The notes under the pieces: generated by a model
The model's input: only the letters and a program-made list of their open reading frames with translations
Database searches by the model: none
Told to the model about the DNA's origin: nothing
Made by a program: the position numbers and the translations under genes
In this document: positions 36,764-45,634 of the stretch, piece by piece
Layout: each line of letters begins with the position of its first letter
How positions within the stretch are numbered: the first letter of the stretch is position 1
Assembly (NCBI GenBank): GCA_943787205.1
Contig: CALSLN010000021.1
Location: 17,314 to 81,313, forward strand
Length of the DNA stretch: 64,000 nt
Direction of reading: 5' to 3'
Origin: an uncultured Rhodospirillaceae bacterium
Lineage (GTDB): Bacteria > Pseudomonadota > Alphaproteobacteria > Rhodospirillales > Rhodospirillaceae

Positions 36764-37147
36764 ATGGGACGCATTCTCGTAATTGACGACGATCCGGGTG
36801 TACGCGATGCCTTCAGCATGGCGCTGGAAGACACGCGCTATGAAGTCGTTTCCGCTGAGGACGGCCAATCTGGACTGGACCTCGCACGCATGTACGAGCC
36901 CGATCTCGTGCTTCTTGATCTGAAGATGCCTGGAATGACGGGGGTCGAAACCCTGCGTCACCTGCACAAAATATGCCCCGGCGTTCCCGTCTATATCGTC
37001 ACCGCGTTTTACGGTGAATTCTTGGAGCCGTTGCGCGCCATTCAAGATGAAGGCATCCCGTTTGACCTGGCAAGAAAACCATTAGCGTTGGACGAAATTC
37101 GAACAATCGTCGACAGCGTCATGGGCACCCAGCTGGTGAAGGCGTAA
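36764..37147 (+). CDS. Single-domain response regulator
   Basis: The 127-residue protein is a receiver domain only. The acidic pair is at Asp8-Asp9 (VIDDDPG), the phosphoacceptor at Asp52 (LLDLKMPGMTG), the switch Thr at 80 (IVTAF) and the conserved Lys at 105 (RKPL). No DNA-binding or enzymatic output domain is present, so it must act by protein contact or phosphotransfer. GAGCTGAGGA precedes the ATG. The kaiB-like gene begins 4 nt after its stop and a histidine kinase gene follows, so the three are probably one transcript. Confidence 0.93.
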   Translation: MGRILVIDDDPGVRDAFSMALEDTRYEVVSAEDGQSGLDLARMYEPDLVLLDLKMPGMTGVETLRHLHKICPGVPVYIVTAFYGEFLEPLRAIQDEGIPFDLARKPLALDEIRTIVDSVMGTQLVKA

Positions 37148-37151
37148 GACC

Positions 37152-37460
37152 ATGAACAATGCGCCACAAAATCAAGACTCACCCAAAACGGTCTCATTAA
37201 AATTGTTTGTGACCGGGCGGACCCCAGGCGCAATCAGAGCACGTCTCGCGTTAGAATCTTTGTTGGAAACACATCCCGACTCGGGCTTAGACATAAAAGT
37301 GATCGATGTCCTGGCAGATCCTGACGCGGCTTTGGTCGACAACGTCTATGCCACGCCAACTATTATTCGGAGTGGTGGCGGCATTGAACGCAGATTGATC
37401 GGAGATCTGCCTTCTGTCGAAAAACTTGAGATCGGCCTTCTACTCGAAGCCGCAGCCTAA
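37152..37460 (+). CDS. kaiB: KaiB-family clock-like protein
   Basis: The 102-residue protein matches cyanobacterial KaiB in length and in all main motifs: LKLFVTGRTPGAIRA at the first strand, IKVIDVLADPDAALVDNVYATPTII in the centre, and RRLIGDLPSVEKLEIGLLL at the end. In cyanobacteria KaiB binds KaiC after a fold switch; in the kinase SasA a related domain is fused to the kinase. Here it stands between a receiver and a membrane histidine kinase with no kaiC in the window. A role as sensor, adaptor or timing element in this two-component system is inferred, not shown. Confidence 0.9.
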   Translation: MNNAPQNQDSPKTVSLKLFVTGRTPGAIRARLALESLLETHPDSGLDIKVIDVLADPDAALVDNVYATPTIIRSGGGIERRLIGDLPSVEKLEIGLLLEAAA

Positions 37461-37471
37461 AAAGCGGACTC

Positions 37472-40138
37472 ATGGCCGCACCGGGTCGACTTCCCTTCAC
37501 CCTTCCCATATCGCCGAGGGATAAGTCTGACTCGCTCGCCGTGGCACTCGCCCCGTGGGTTGCAGCTGCAACGGCGTTTATTGCAGCACTTGTCATACTA
37601 TCCGGGTGGACATACAGCCCGCCGAATTCAATTTTTGATACAACGCAGTCCATGCTCCCTCAAACAGGAGTAGCCGTTGGTTTAGCACTCGCGGCCGTAT
37701 CCATTGCAGTAATCACTTCGGGCTCTCGCTCAAAGTTGGCGCATACATTGATCGGCCTTGCAGGCCTTTCAACCTTGTTCATCGGCATCATCAATTTTAT
37801 TCGGGATGTAATGCCGCATTCTGAATTGATCGCGTTTCCAGCTGCCTTATGGCCTCTAAACACCGCACCCAACGCTAGCATTGCCTTTATACTTTTAGGT
37901 GGCAGCTTTTTCTTTACCCGGTCATTTTCTTTAACGCCAAGCCAACAATACGCGAGGGGGCTTGCTGGCGCGATCACCGCAACAATCGGTATTGTCGCTG
38001 CTGCAAGTCATGCATTGGACATGCCGACCGGCTACCTGTGGTCCAGAGACGCCCCTCTTTCAATTGTTGGGTCGATTGGCCTAACGGCCGCAGGTCTCGG
38101 CGCCATGGCCAACGTTTTAAGTGCCAGCGGTATACCCGGTCGCAGATCTTTCACGTTGATTGCAATGACAGTCTTGGTGGGCGGCATGGCAGCAAGCGGC
38201 CTCGCCGGAACCGCGTTATACAGCACGCAGATAGAAAGCGAAAAACAGTTCGTCGGATTAGTCGCCAACAATGTGACCCGCTATCTAAACAGAGCACTCA
38301 GCACTGACCTCCTGCAACTAGAAACAATGGCTGCACAATGGCGTGCAACCGGCCGCATTCCAGAGGCACAATGGCGCGCACAAGCAGACCTTATGCTCGA
38401 TAAAACACCAGGCCTTCGGGCTGTCATGTGGGTCGATGCTGAGATTGTCGGCCAGCGCGTTGCACCAGCGGATCTCCCTGGTGTGTGGACTGGACGAAAA
38501 TACGATGCACCGCTGCTCTTAGAATATGGCCGTCGCATCATGGAGGGCACAGAACCATCCCTGTATCCAGTTTTCGACGGCCAGCGCGGGCGGTCGTTTT
38601 CGACTTTGATGCCCGTCTACAACCGCGACAAACAAGACGGCCTCTTAGTCACAGTGGTCGATACAAACGAATGGGGTGAATCTGTGATGGGTGATGTGAG
38701 CCGACAGGCCCATGTTCGCATCACCGATAGCATTGGCGTGGTCTATGACAACGGCGTGATAGGTTTAAAAAATGGCTTGCAGGCCGGTATCGTCGTTGAA
38801 GTCGGCGAAGAACAATGGCTCGTCACCGCGACTGAGACTCAACAAATGGTCGACGCCATAAGTAGCTCTCTACCGCAAACCGTTACAGCGCTGGGAGTGA
38901 CCCTAACTCTTCTTCTTTACGTCTCGACGCTCATCGCTCAAACCAGCTTGAGACGCGCAAAAGCCTTGGCCGATTCCAATAACCGCCTAGAGTCAGAAGT
39001 CAGCGCCCGCCAAGCCGTACAGAATCGACTCGAGAGAGAAATACGAATCCGACTTGATACGGAAGCCGACTTAAAAACGGACCGCGAACGACTTGATCTG
39101 GCACTAGGGGCTGGCGGTACAGGAACTTGGTATCTCGATCCTGAAACTGGGGAGCTCGAATGGGATCAGCGCATGGCGTCCCTATTTGGATTTGACGAAG
39201 ACACGTTAGACGGGACGTACGAAACGTTCAAAGCCGTTGTCCTCGAGGAAGACATCCAGAGAATTGAGAGAGCCATTGCTCGATCATGGGAAACAGGAGA
39301 TGAGTTCGAGGAAGATTTTAGAATTCAGAGATCAGATGGCGGGCTTCACGTCATTTACGGCAAGGCACGCGTTGTCACCGCGCCAAGCGGCAAGAATAAA
39401 ATAATGATCGGCATCAACCAAGACGTCACAGAACGGCGACGTTCGGAGAAGCTCTCAACTCTTGGTGCCTTAGCGGCAGGTTTCGCCCATGAGCTGAACA
39501 ATCCCCTTATGGGCTGCGTCAATTACGTCGCCTATGCGATGCGAAAAACGGAAAATACCAGAGCACGCGAAGCGCTTGGCAAAGCAGAAACAGAAATCAA
39601 ACGCGTCATCCGCGTTGTTCAAGACATGTTGTCATTCTCGCGGTTTAAGGATGACTTCGGTGCCTCTGCAAATATTTCAAGCACCGTTGATCGGGCAGCA
39701 GATCTCATCGCGACATCCTATCAGACCGGCGGCATTACGTTTGAGAACACCATTGATGCGGAAATTGACGCGGCCGGAATCAGCGAAGACGCTCTAGAAC
39801 AAGTGGTGTTGAATCTCTTAGTCAACGCCGGACACGCCCTGGAAGACACTCCGACAAAAATCGTGACGGTTAAAGCTGAACAGGATGAGCGACGCGTCTA
39901 TATTTCTATTACGGACACAGGCAGCGGCATCCCAGAAGAGATTCAGCCACGCCTATTCGAACCCTTCTTCACCACCAAAAAAGCCGGCAAGGGAAGCGGC
40001 CTTGGCCTATCCATCTCTCTCGATATTATCAAACGCTTTGGCGGACATCTCAGCTTTGACACCAAACCTGGGACAGGAACAACGTTCACGTTAACTCTGC
40101 CAAAAATCGGTAGCCTTAATGCACCCGACACAAACTGA
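37472..40138 (+). CDS. Membrane sensor histidine kinase with multi-helix N-terminus and PAS domain
   Basis: The 888-residue protein begins with about seven membrane helices (to residue 248), followed by an extracytoplasmic CHASE-like region of about 220 residues (250-465), another helix (about 470-490), a coiled-coil linker and a PAS domain (about 540-650). The kinase core has HisKA with phosphoacceptor His673 in FAHELNNPL and an HATPase domain (VVLNLLVNAGHAL, ITDTGSGIPEE, GKGSGLGLSIS). It ends in the membrane-kinase style TGTTFTLTLP. It should autophosphorylate and donate to a receiver, most likely the one two genes upstream. The signal sensed is unknown. Confidence 0.92.
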   Translation: MAAPGRLPFTLPISPRDKSDSLAVALAPWVAAATAFIAALVILSGWTYSPPNSIFDTTQSMLPQTGVAVGLALAAVSIAVITSGSRSKLAHTLIGLAGLSTLFIGIINFIRDVMPHSELIAFPAALWPLNTAPNASIAFILLGGSFFFTRSFSLTPSQQYARGLAGAITATIGIVAAASHALDMPTGYLWSRDAPLSIVGSIGLTAAGLGAMANVLSASGIPGRRSFTLIAMTVLVGGMAASGLAGTALYSTQIESEKQFVGLVANNVTRYLNRALSTDLLQLETMAAQWRATGRIPEAQWRAQADLMLDKTPGLRAVMWVDAEIVGQRVAPADLPGVWTGRKYDAPLLLEYGRRIMEGTEPSLYPVFDGQRGRSFSTLMPVYNRDKQDGLLVTVVDTNEWGESVMGDVSRQAHVRITDSIGVVYDNGVIGLKNGLQAGIVVEVGEEQWLVTATETQQMVDAISSSLPQTVTALGVTLTLLLYVSTLIAQTSLRRAKALADSNNRLESEVSARQAVQNRLEREIRIRLDTEADLKTDRERLDLALGAGGTGTWYLDPETGELEWDQRMASLFGFDEDTLDGTYETFKAVVLEEDIQRIERAIARSWETGDEFEEDFRIQRSDGGLHVIYGKARVVTAPSGKNKIMIGINQDVTERRRSEKLSTLGALAAGFAHELNNPLMGCVNYVAYAMRKTENTRAREALGKAETEIKRVIRVVQDMLSFSRFKDDFGASANISSTVDRAADLIATSYQTGGITFENTIDAEIDAAGISEDALEQVVLNLLVNAGHALEDTPTKIVTVKAEQDERRVYISITDTGSGIPEEIQPRLFEPFFTTKKAGKGSGLGLSISLDIIKRFGGHLSFDTKPGTGTTFTLTLPKIGSLNAPDTN

Positions 40139-40186
40139 ATCGGTGCATCTTGGAACTATCGGCTCACGCGGGTTACGCCCGTAAAA

Positions 40187-41173
40187 TTACCGATCACCGC
40201 GCTCACGTTGGATGCGGCGCCATTGGGCCACATTACGATTATGGGCTGCTAGCGTTTTAGCGAATGCATGCCCACCAGATCCATCAGCGACAAAGTACAG
40301 GTCCTTCGTCTGCTCAGGATTCAACACCGCTGCAATAGCATCACGTCCAGGGTGACAAATCGGGCCAGGCGGCAAGCCTGAAATCTTGTACGTGTTGTAA
40401 GGCGTTTCACCATTCAAATCAGACCGCCTCAGAGGTCGACCGAGCGGCCCCGTGGGATCAACGCCATACGCAACGGTCGGATCAGATTGCAGACGCATAC
40501 CGCGTCTTAATCGGTTCACGAAAACTGCGGCGACGCGTGGGCGTTCGCGCGCGACGGATGTCTCTTTCTCAACAATTGATGCAAGGATAAGGGCGTCCTG
40601 CGGCGAGTCTAAAGGAAGATCGCCGGCGCGCCCCGCCCATAAATTAGACAAAACATCATCCCGTGCTTGGCGCATACGACGAACCAACGCTGATCGAGAT
40701 TCGCCGCGCTCGTATCCATACGTCTCTGGGAGCAACGTCCCATCCTCTATGTATCGGGGCAGGTCACCCGTTAAACCTTCCGCCTCTTTGATGACTTCAA
40801 CAATTTGCGATGATGTGAGTCCTTCCGGAATCGTGACGAACCGCATGACAACATCGTGAGCCACTATCTTAGCCAACACATCACCAGGACTCACACCGGG
40901 TGCAAACCGGTACTCACCAGCCTTTAACTGAGCCGCATAGCCGGTCAATCGGGCATGGAGACGAAAGATCAGGTCAGACCGAATAATACCGGCGCGTCGC
41001 AAATCCCGGGCTACACTGCCAAGCCCAGAGCCCGACTCAATGACGACAATTGTTTCTTCGTTGAGAGGGCCAGCGTTTTGAACACGGGTCTGCAACCAAA
41101 GCCATCCGCCCGCGAGCGCGGCGACGCCGAGAAGAACGACGACAGTGAAAACGACAAGAAGACGTTTCATCAA
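40187..41173 (-). CDS. mltG: Endolytic peptidoglycan transglycosylase MltG
   Basis: The 328-residue protein has an N-terminal membrane anchor (LLVVFTVVVLLGVAALAGGWLWL), a LysM-like segment (VIESGSGLGSVARDLRRAGII) and the YceG catalytic domain. The catalytic Glu lies in ILASIVEKET, and the family close is ICHPGRDAIAAVLNP and DLYFVADGSGGHAFAKTLAAH. It cleaves nascent glycan strands and may set glycan length. It follows fabF in the same direction (9-nt gap), as in other alphaproteobacteria. Confidence 0.95.
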   Translation of the reverse strand: MMKRLLVVFTVVVLLGVAALAGGWLWLQTRVQNAGPLNEETIVVIESGSGLGSVARDLRRAGIIRSDLIFRLHARLTGYAAQLKAGEYRFAPGVSPGDVLAKIVAHDVVMRFVTIPEGLTSSQIVEVIKEAEGLTGDLPRYIEDGTLLPETYGYERGESRSALVRRMRQARDDVLSNLWAGRAGDLPLDSPQDALILASIVEKETSVARERPRVAAVFVNRLRRGMRLQSDPTVAYGVDPTGPLGRPLRRSDLNGETPYNTYKISGLPPGPICHPGRDAIAAVLNPEQTKDLYFVADGSGGHAFAKTLAAHNRNVAQWRRIQRERGDR

Positions 41174-41182
41174 AAATGAACT

Positions 41183-42445
41183 TTAGGAAGCTGGGCCGAG
41201 AACCAATGATGCGTTTGTGCCGCCAAACCCAAAAGAGTTGGAAAGCGCAAAACGGATATCGCGTTTCTTCGCCGTGTGCGGCACTAGGTCGATGTCACAA
41301 CTTTCTGACGGATTATCCAAATTCAACGTCGGCGGAACAACCTGATTATTCAGCGCGAGAATAGAATAAATCGCCTCAACGCTACCGGCTGCACCGAGCA
41401 AATGCCCGATGGCCGATTTCGTTGATGACATAGATAATTTATAAGCCTGGTCGCCAAACAATCGTTTTACGGCACCCAACTCAATTTCATCGCCCTTCGG
41501 CGTCGACGTCCCATGTGCATTGACGTAATCAATATCATCGACGCTCAAGCCAGAATCAGCGATCGCGCCACGCATTGCACGGAATCCACCGTCACCATCA
41601 TCCGCAGGCGCGGTGATGTGATAGGCATCGCCAGACAGCCCATAGCCCAAAACTTCTGCGTAAATTTTTGCACCGCGCGCTTTGGCATGCTCATACGTTT
41701 CAAGCACGACTGCGCCGGCACCTTCGCCCATCACGAAACCATCCCGGCCTTGATCCCAAGGGCGTGACGCTTTTTCCGGGGTATCGTTGTAGTCAGTCGA
41801 CAGCGCTTTAGCGGCTGCAAAGCCAGCGATACCAAGACGACAAAGCGCGGCCTCGGCACCACCTGCAACCATAACGTCCGCATCACCGTACTTGATCATT
41901 CTCGCCGCATCGCCAATGGCATGTGCCCCAGTCGAACAGGCGGTAACGATGGCATGGTTTGGACCTTTGAACCCGTGCTTGATGGAGACTTGGCCTGAGA
42001 CCAAATTGATCAAACTAGATGGAATAAAGAACGGCGAAATGCGCCGTGGGCCCTTTTCTAAGAGCGTCACCGAATTATTGTAAATCGTTTGGAGGCCACC
42101 AATACCCGAGCCGATAATCACGCCCGTGCGACACCGGTCTTCTTCGGTTTCAGGCACCCAGCCAGAATCAGCAATCGCGTCGTCCGCGGCCGTCAAGCCG
42201 AAGACGATGAAATCGTCCATACGCTTGCGTTCTTTGGGCGAGACAACTGAATCGACATCAAAGCGAAGCGGGTGGCCTTCTTCTTGAGGCACCTGCCCGC
42301 CAATCCGGCACGGCAAGTCATCCACATCAAAGCCCTCAAGGGCTCGAATGCCAGACTTAGAGGCTGTTAAGGATTGCCAGTTGCCTTCGACGCCACGCCC
42401 TAGTGGTGTCAGTAGCCCCAGGCCTGTAATGACAACTCGTGTCAT
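41183..42445 (-). CDS. fabF: 3-oxoacyl-ACP synthase II (FabF)
   Basis: The 420-residue thiolase-fold enzyme has catalytic Cys170 (VTACSTGAH), His in NAHGTSTPKGD (about 311) and His in SAIGHLLGAAG (about 347). It elongates acyl-ACP by condensing malonyl-ACP. GAGGACTTC lies just before the ATG. It lies in the fabD-fabG-acpP-fabF-mltG order on the minus strand, 75 nt after acpP. Confidence 0.96.
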   Translation of the reverse strand: MTRVVITGLGLLTPLGRGVEGNWQSLTASKSGIRALEGFDVDDLPCRIGGQVPQEEGHPLRFDVDSVVSPKERKRMDDFIVFGLTAADDAIADSGWVPETEEDRCRTGVIIGSGIGGLQTIYNNSVTLLEKGPRRISPFFIPSSLINLVSGQVSIKHGFKGPNHAIVTACSTGAHAIGDAARMIKYGDADVMVAGGAEAALCRLGIAGFAAAKALSTDYNDTPEKASRPWDQGRDGFVMGEGAGAVVLETYEHAKARGAKIYAEVLGYGLSGDAYHITAPADDGDGGFRAMRGAIADSGLSVDDIDYVNAHGTSTPKGDEIELGAVKRLFGDQAYKLSMSSTKSAIGHLLGAAGSVEAIYSILALNNQVVPPTLNLDNPSESCDIDLVPHTAKKRDIRFALSNSFGFGGTNASLVLGPAS

Positions 42446-42520
42446 GAAGTCCTCATGGCGAAAAAGCTGCCCAAATCTTCTCTCTTCGACTCACGCAGCG
42501 GTGAACCTCTTGAGAGCCCC

Positions 42521-42757
42521 TTAAGAAGGGTTGGCTTCAATAAAGGCGATTGCGTCTTTAACGGTCAAGATTTTCTCGGCGGCATCGTCGGGGATTTCAC
42601 AACCGAATTCCTCTTCGAAAGCCATCACAAGCTCTACGGTATCAAGACTGTCAGCGCCCAGATCATCAATAAAGCTAGCGGTCTCACTGACCTTCGCTTC
42701 TTCAACACCTAAATGCTCTACAACAATTTTCTTAACGCGATCCGCGACGTCACTCAT
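42521..42757 (-). CDS. acpP: Acyl carrier protein
   Basis: The 78-residue acidic protein has the phosphopantetheine site Ser37 in [20 protein letters not shown]. It carries growing acyl chains between Fab enzymes. GAGGATGG lies upstream of the ATG. It is separated from fabG by 161 nt with no visible gene, which may hold an acpP promoter. Confidence 0.97.
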   Translation of the reverse strand: MSDVADRVKKIVVEHLGVEEAKVSETASFIDDLGADSLDTVELVMAFEEEFGCEIPDDAAEKILTVKDAIAFIEANPS

Positions 42758-42918
42758 GGTGCCATCCTCACTTTATCCCAGGGAGAGTATATAGCAGCGA
42801 AAACAAGCCAAGATATGGCCCGTCGCCCCCAAAGTTGCGGTTAGGTAGCATACTTCATATTGGAACGCTAGGTCTACGAGACGAACCTGAAGCCCTCGAT
42901 TTTCATAGTCTTTACAGA

Positions 42919-43656
42919 CTAGATCATCGCCATTCCGCCATTCACGTGGAGGGTTTGACCAGTCACATAGGCCGCTTCGTTGGATGCCAGGTAGGTTACC
43001 GCCGACGCAACGTCGTCACTGGCCCCGAATCGGCCGGCTGGAATTGCGGCCATCATGGCGTCGCGCTGCTGGTCCGTAAGAGCCTCTGTCATCGGTGTTT
43101 CTATGAACCCTGGCGCCACGCAGTTAGCCGTAATGCCACGCGTCGCAACCTCTTGTGCAAGTGATTTCGTAAAGCCGATCAGCCCAGCCTTAGACGCGGC
43201 ATAGTTCACTTGCCCCGCATTGCCGGTCACACCAACAACAGAAGTAATCGAAATGATTCGCCCGGACCGTCGCTTCATCATTCCGCGAACGACAGATCTC
43301 GACAACCGAAACGCAACGGCAAGATTCACACCGATCACATCCCAAAAGTCTTCGTCTTTCATGCGCAAGATCAGTCCGTCACGTGTAATGCCGGCATTGT
43401 TAACTAGAATATCGAGTGGGCCCGCAGCGGCCTCAGCATCTGCGATCAATGTCTCGACCGCATCCGTGTCGGAAAGATTGCACGGCACGGCATGAGCGCG
43501 CTCACCCAATCCTGACGTCAACTCAGACAGCACAGCTTCTCGCGTTCCAGAAACCACAACCGTTGCCCCTTGAGCATGCAATGACCGCGCTATCGCGCCA
43601 CCAATCCCGCCTGTTGCTCCAGTCACGAGGGCTGTTTTGCCAGACAAATCAAACAT
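42919..43656 (-). CDS. fabG: 3-oxoacyl-ACP reductase FabG
   Basis: The 245-residue SDR has the NADPH motif TGATGGIGG (12-20), NNAG, Ser in ITSVVG and the catalytic YAASK. The end VTGQTLHVNGGMAM is typical of FabG. It reduces 3-ketoacyl-ACP. ATG 43656 is chosen because GGAG lies 8 nt upstream; a TTG at 43668 would add four residues. It follows fabD by 24 nt. Confidence 0.96.
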   Translation of the reverse strand: MFDLSGKTALVTGATGGIGGAIARSLHAQGATVVVSGTREAVLSELTSGLGERAHAVPCNLSDTDAVETLIADAEAAAGPLDILVNNAGITRDGLILRMKDEDFWDVIGVNLAVAFRLSRSVVRGMMKRRSGRIISITSVVGVTGNAGQVNYAASKAGLIGFTKSLAQEVATRGITANCVAPGFIETPMTEALTDQQRDAMMAAIPAGRFGASDDVASAVTYLASNEAAYVTGQTLHVNGGMAMI

Positions 43657-43680
43657 CACGATCTCCAAAAATAAGCTGTA

Positions 43681-44625
43681 TCAAACTGTCTTAAGAAACT
43701 CTTCTATGTCGCTTGGGTTTTGCAGGCTAGCTGTTGTTAGGTCGCGGTCAATGCGACGCGCAAGCCCTGTAAGAACTTTGCCCGCACCAACTTCAATCTG
43801 GGTATCAACCCCGGCTTCGCGCATCAGACCAACACTCTCACGCCAACGCACCATGGCTGTAACCTGCGATACCAAAAGCCTGCGAATATCATCAGGATCA
43901 ATAATACTGGCGGCCGTGGCGTTGGCGACCAGCGGCACAACCGGTGATTTGATTTCAACATCCTCTAAAGCAGATGCCATGACATCGGCAGCGGGCTGCA
44001 TCAATGAACAATGGAACGGCGCGCTCACGGTCAGCATGATGGCGCGCTTGGCGCCTTTTTCTTTGGCCAACTCAACAGCCCGCTCGACGGCGGCGGCGTG
44101 CCCAGAGACAACAACCTGACCTGGGGCATTGTCGTTCGCGGCAGCGCATACTTGGCCATCACGGCCTGCTTCAGAGGCAACTTCCTGCGCCACGTCCAAA
44201 TCCAAACCAATCAAGGCCGCCATGGCGCCTTCCCCGACGGGAACCGCGTCCTGCATGGCCCGACCGCGAATCTTAAGAAGTTTGGCTGTATCGACCAATG
44301 AGAGGGCGCCCGCAGCGGCCAGCGCCGAGTATTCACCGAGGGAATGCCCTGCGACATATCGTGCCGTATTGCGGATCGATATAGATCCCTGGCTCTCCAG
44401 AACGCGGATTGCGGCAAGACTGACAGCCATAAGGGCCGGCTGAGCGTTTTCGGTAAGGGTCAGTTCGTCCGCCGGGCCCTCAAAAATGAGGTGGGAGAGA
44501 GACTGTCCAAGCGCCTCATCAACCTCTTGAAAGACCTCCTTAGCCTCAGAAAAAGTGTCGTACAGATCTTTTCCCATGCCAACGGCTTGAGATCCCTGTC
44601 CTGGAAAAACGTATGCCCAACTCAT
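43681..44625 (-). CDS. fabD: Malonyl-CoA:ACP transacylase FabD
   Basis: The 314-residue protein has PGQGSQ near the N-terminus, the active Ser in GHSLGEYSA (about 97) and the family tail VEVGAGKVLTGL. It loads malonyl groups on ACP. The ATG at 44625 fits AGGGG 6-7 nt upstream; the ATG two codons earlier (44631) sits too close to that site. It is first in the fab operon and diverges from rpsF. Confidence 0.96.
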   Translation of the reverse strand: MSWAYVFPGQGSQAVGMGKDLYDTFSEAKEVFQEVDEALGQSLSHLIFEGPADELTLTENAQPALMAVSLAAIRVLESQGSISIRNTARYVAGHSLGEYSALAAAGALSLVDTAKLLKIRGRAMQDAVPVGEGAMAALIGLDLDVAQEVASEAGRDGQVCAAANDNAPGQVVVSGHAAAVERAVELAKEKGAKRAIMLTVSAPFHCSLMQPAADVMASALEDVEIKSPVVPLVANATAASIIDPDDIRRLLVSQVTAMVRWRESVGLMREAGVDTQIEVGAGKVLTGLARRIDRDLTTASLQNPSDIEEFLKTV

Positions 44626-44810
44626 GTGCATCCCCTTTTAGAAAAAACGGCACGAAAAGCGGTTAAATTCGCTTGTATTGCTTGGTTTAAGGCCAGGAAT
44701 CCGTGGCTCTGTCAAGCAACCGGAACGATCAGGCCGACCCGACACTCGGGATTCAACTGCAAAACCTAGGAATTCCCGCCCTCTTCCCTTGCTGGGGCAA
44801 TGGAACTGTG

Positions 44811-44851
44811 TATATTCCGCGCCTTCATAGCTCCTTGCCGGTCTAACCGGC
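44811..44851 (+). promoter_or_regulatory. Candidate promoter and leader hairpin of the rpsF operon
   Basis: TATATT at 44811-44816 is a -10 candidate; TTGCTG (44789-44794) gives a weak -35. The leader contains GCCGGT-CTA-ACCGGC (44837-44851), a 6-bp hairpin, 57 nt before the rpsF ATG. rpsF leaders in several bacteria bind the S6:S18 complex for feedback, and this may be such an element, but I cannot confirm its consensus. Confidence 0.35.
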
Positions 44852-44908
44852 TATGCCCTTAGGTCATGGGACCCGAGGGAAGAGAGAAGCCATAAGGAGA
44901 GCATTCTC

Positions 44909-45379
44909 ATGCCACTCTACGAGAGCGTGGTCATTGCACGTCAGGATATTTCGGCTGCACAAGTCGATACGGTTGCTGACGAATTGACCAAAATTATAGA
45001 AGAAAACGGTGGATCAGTTGCCAAGCGCGAGCATTGGGGTTTGCGCAGCTTGACCTATCGCATCAAGAAAAACCGCAAAGGCCACTACGTCTTATTTAAT
45101 ATCAACGCACCAGCGGCGGCATTAAGTGAGCTAGAGCGCCGCATGCGCCTCAACGAAGACATCCTTCGCTATTTGAGCATTCGTGTTGATGAACACGAAG
45201 AAGGTCAATCTTCCATTTTGACCAACAAGGGTCGGCCTCCGGGTCGCCGTGAAGGTGGTCCAGGTGGCGGTGGTGGCGGTGGCGGACGCTTTGATTCTGG
45301 CCGGGGCAGACCGCCTCGTGACGATAACGCACGCAGCGATGCACCAGCACCAGCACCTAGTGCAGAAGGAGCAAGCTAA
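44909..45379 (+). CDS. rpsF: Ribosomal protein bS6
   Basis: The 156-residue S6 protein has [19 protein letters not shown] at the start and the RNA-binding [20 protein letters not shown] 45-residue C-terminal tail, rich in Gly, Arg and Pro, goes beyond the E. coli length. It lies first in rpsF-rpsR-rplI, preceded by AAGGAGAG. It binds the 30S platform with S18. Confidence 0.97.
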   Translation: MPLYESVVIARQDISAAQVDTVADELTKIIEENGGSVAKREHWGLRSLTYRIKKNRKGHYVLFNINAPAAALSELERRMRLNEDILRYLSIRVDEHEEGQSSILTNKGRPPGRREGGPGGGGGGGGRFDSGRGRPPRDDNARSDAPAPAPSAEGAS

Positions 45380-45615
45380 TGGCTATGGGTCGCAAACCTT
45401 TCTTCCGTCGTCGCAAAAGCTGCCCGTTCACTGGGTCCAATGCGCCGAAGATCGATTATAAAGACGTCAAACTTCTGCAGCGCTACATCTCTGAGCGCGG
45501 CAAGATTGTTCCTAGCCGGATCACTGCCGTCTCTGGCAAGAAGCAACGCTTACTGGCCCGTGCCATCAAGCGCGCTCGCTTTCTTGCTCTTCTCCCCTAC
45601 GTGTTAAGCGAATAG
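45379..45615 (+). CDS. rpsR: Ribosomal protein bS18
   Basis: The 78-residue protein has the S18 core [23 protein letters not shown] and the opening [13 protein letters not shown]. It partners S6 on the 30S platform. Its ATG overlaps the rpsF stop by one base (TAATG), so translation is coupled. Confidence 0.97.
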   Translation: MAMGRKPFFRRRKSCPFTGSNAPKIDYKDVKLLQRYISERGKIVPSRITAVSGKKQRLLARAIKRARFLALLPYVLSE

Positions 45616-45634
45616 AGGGGCAAAGGAGAACATC

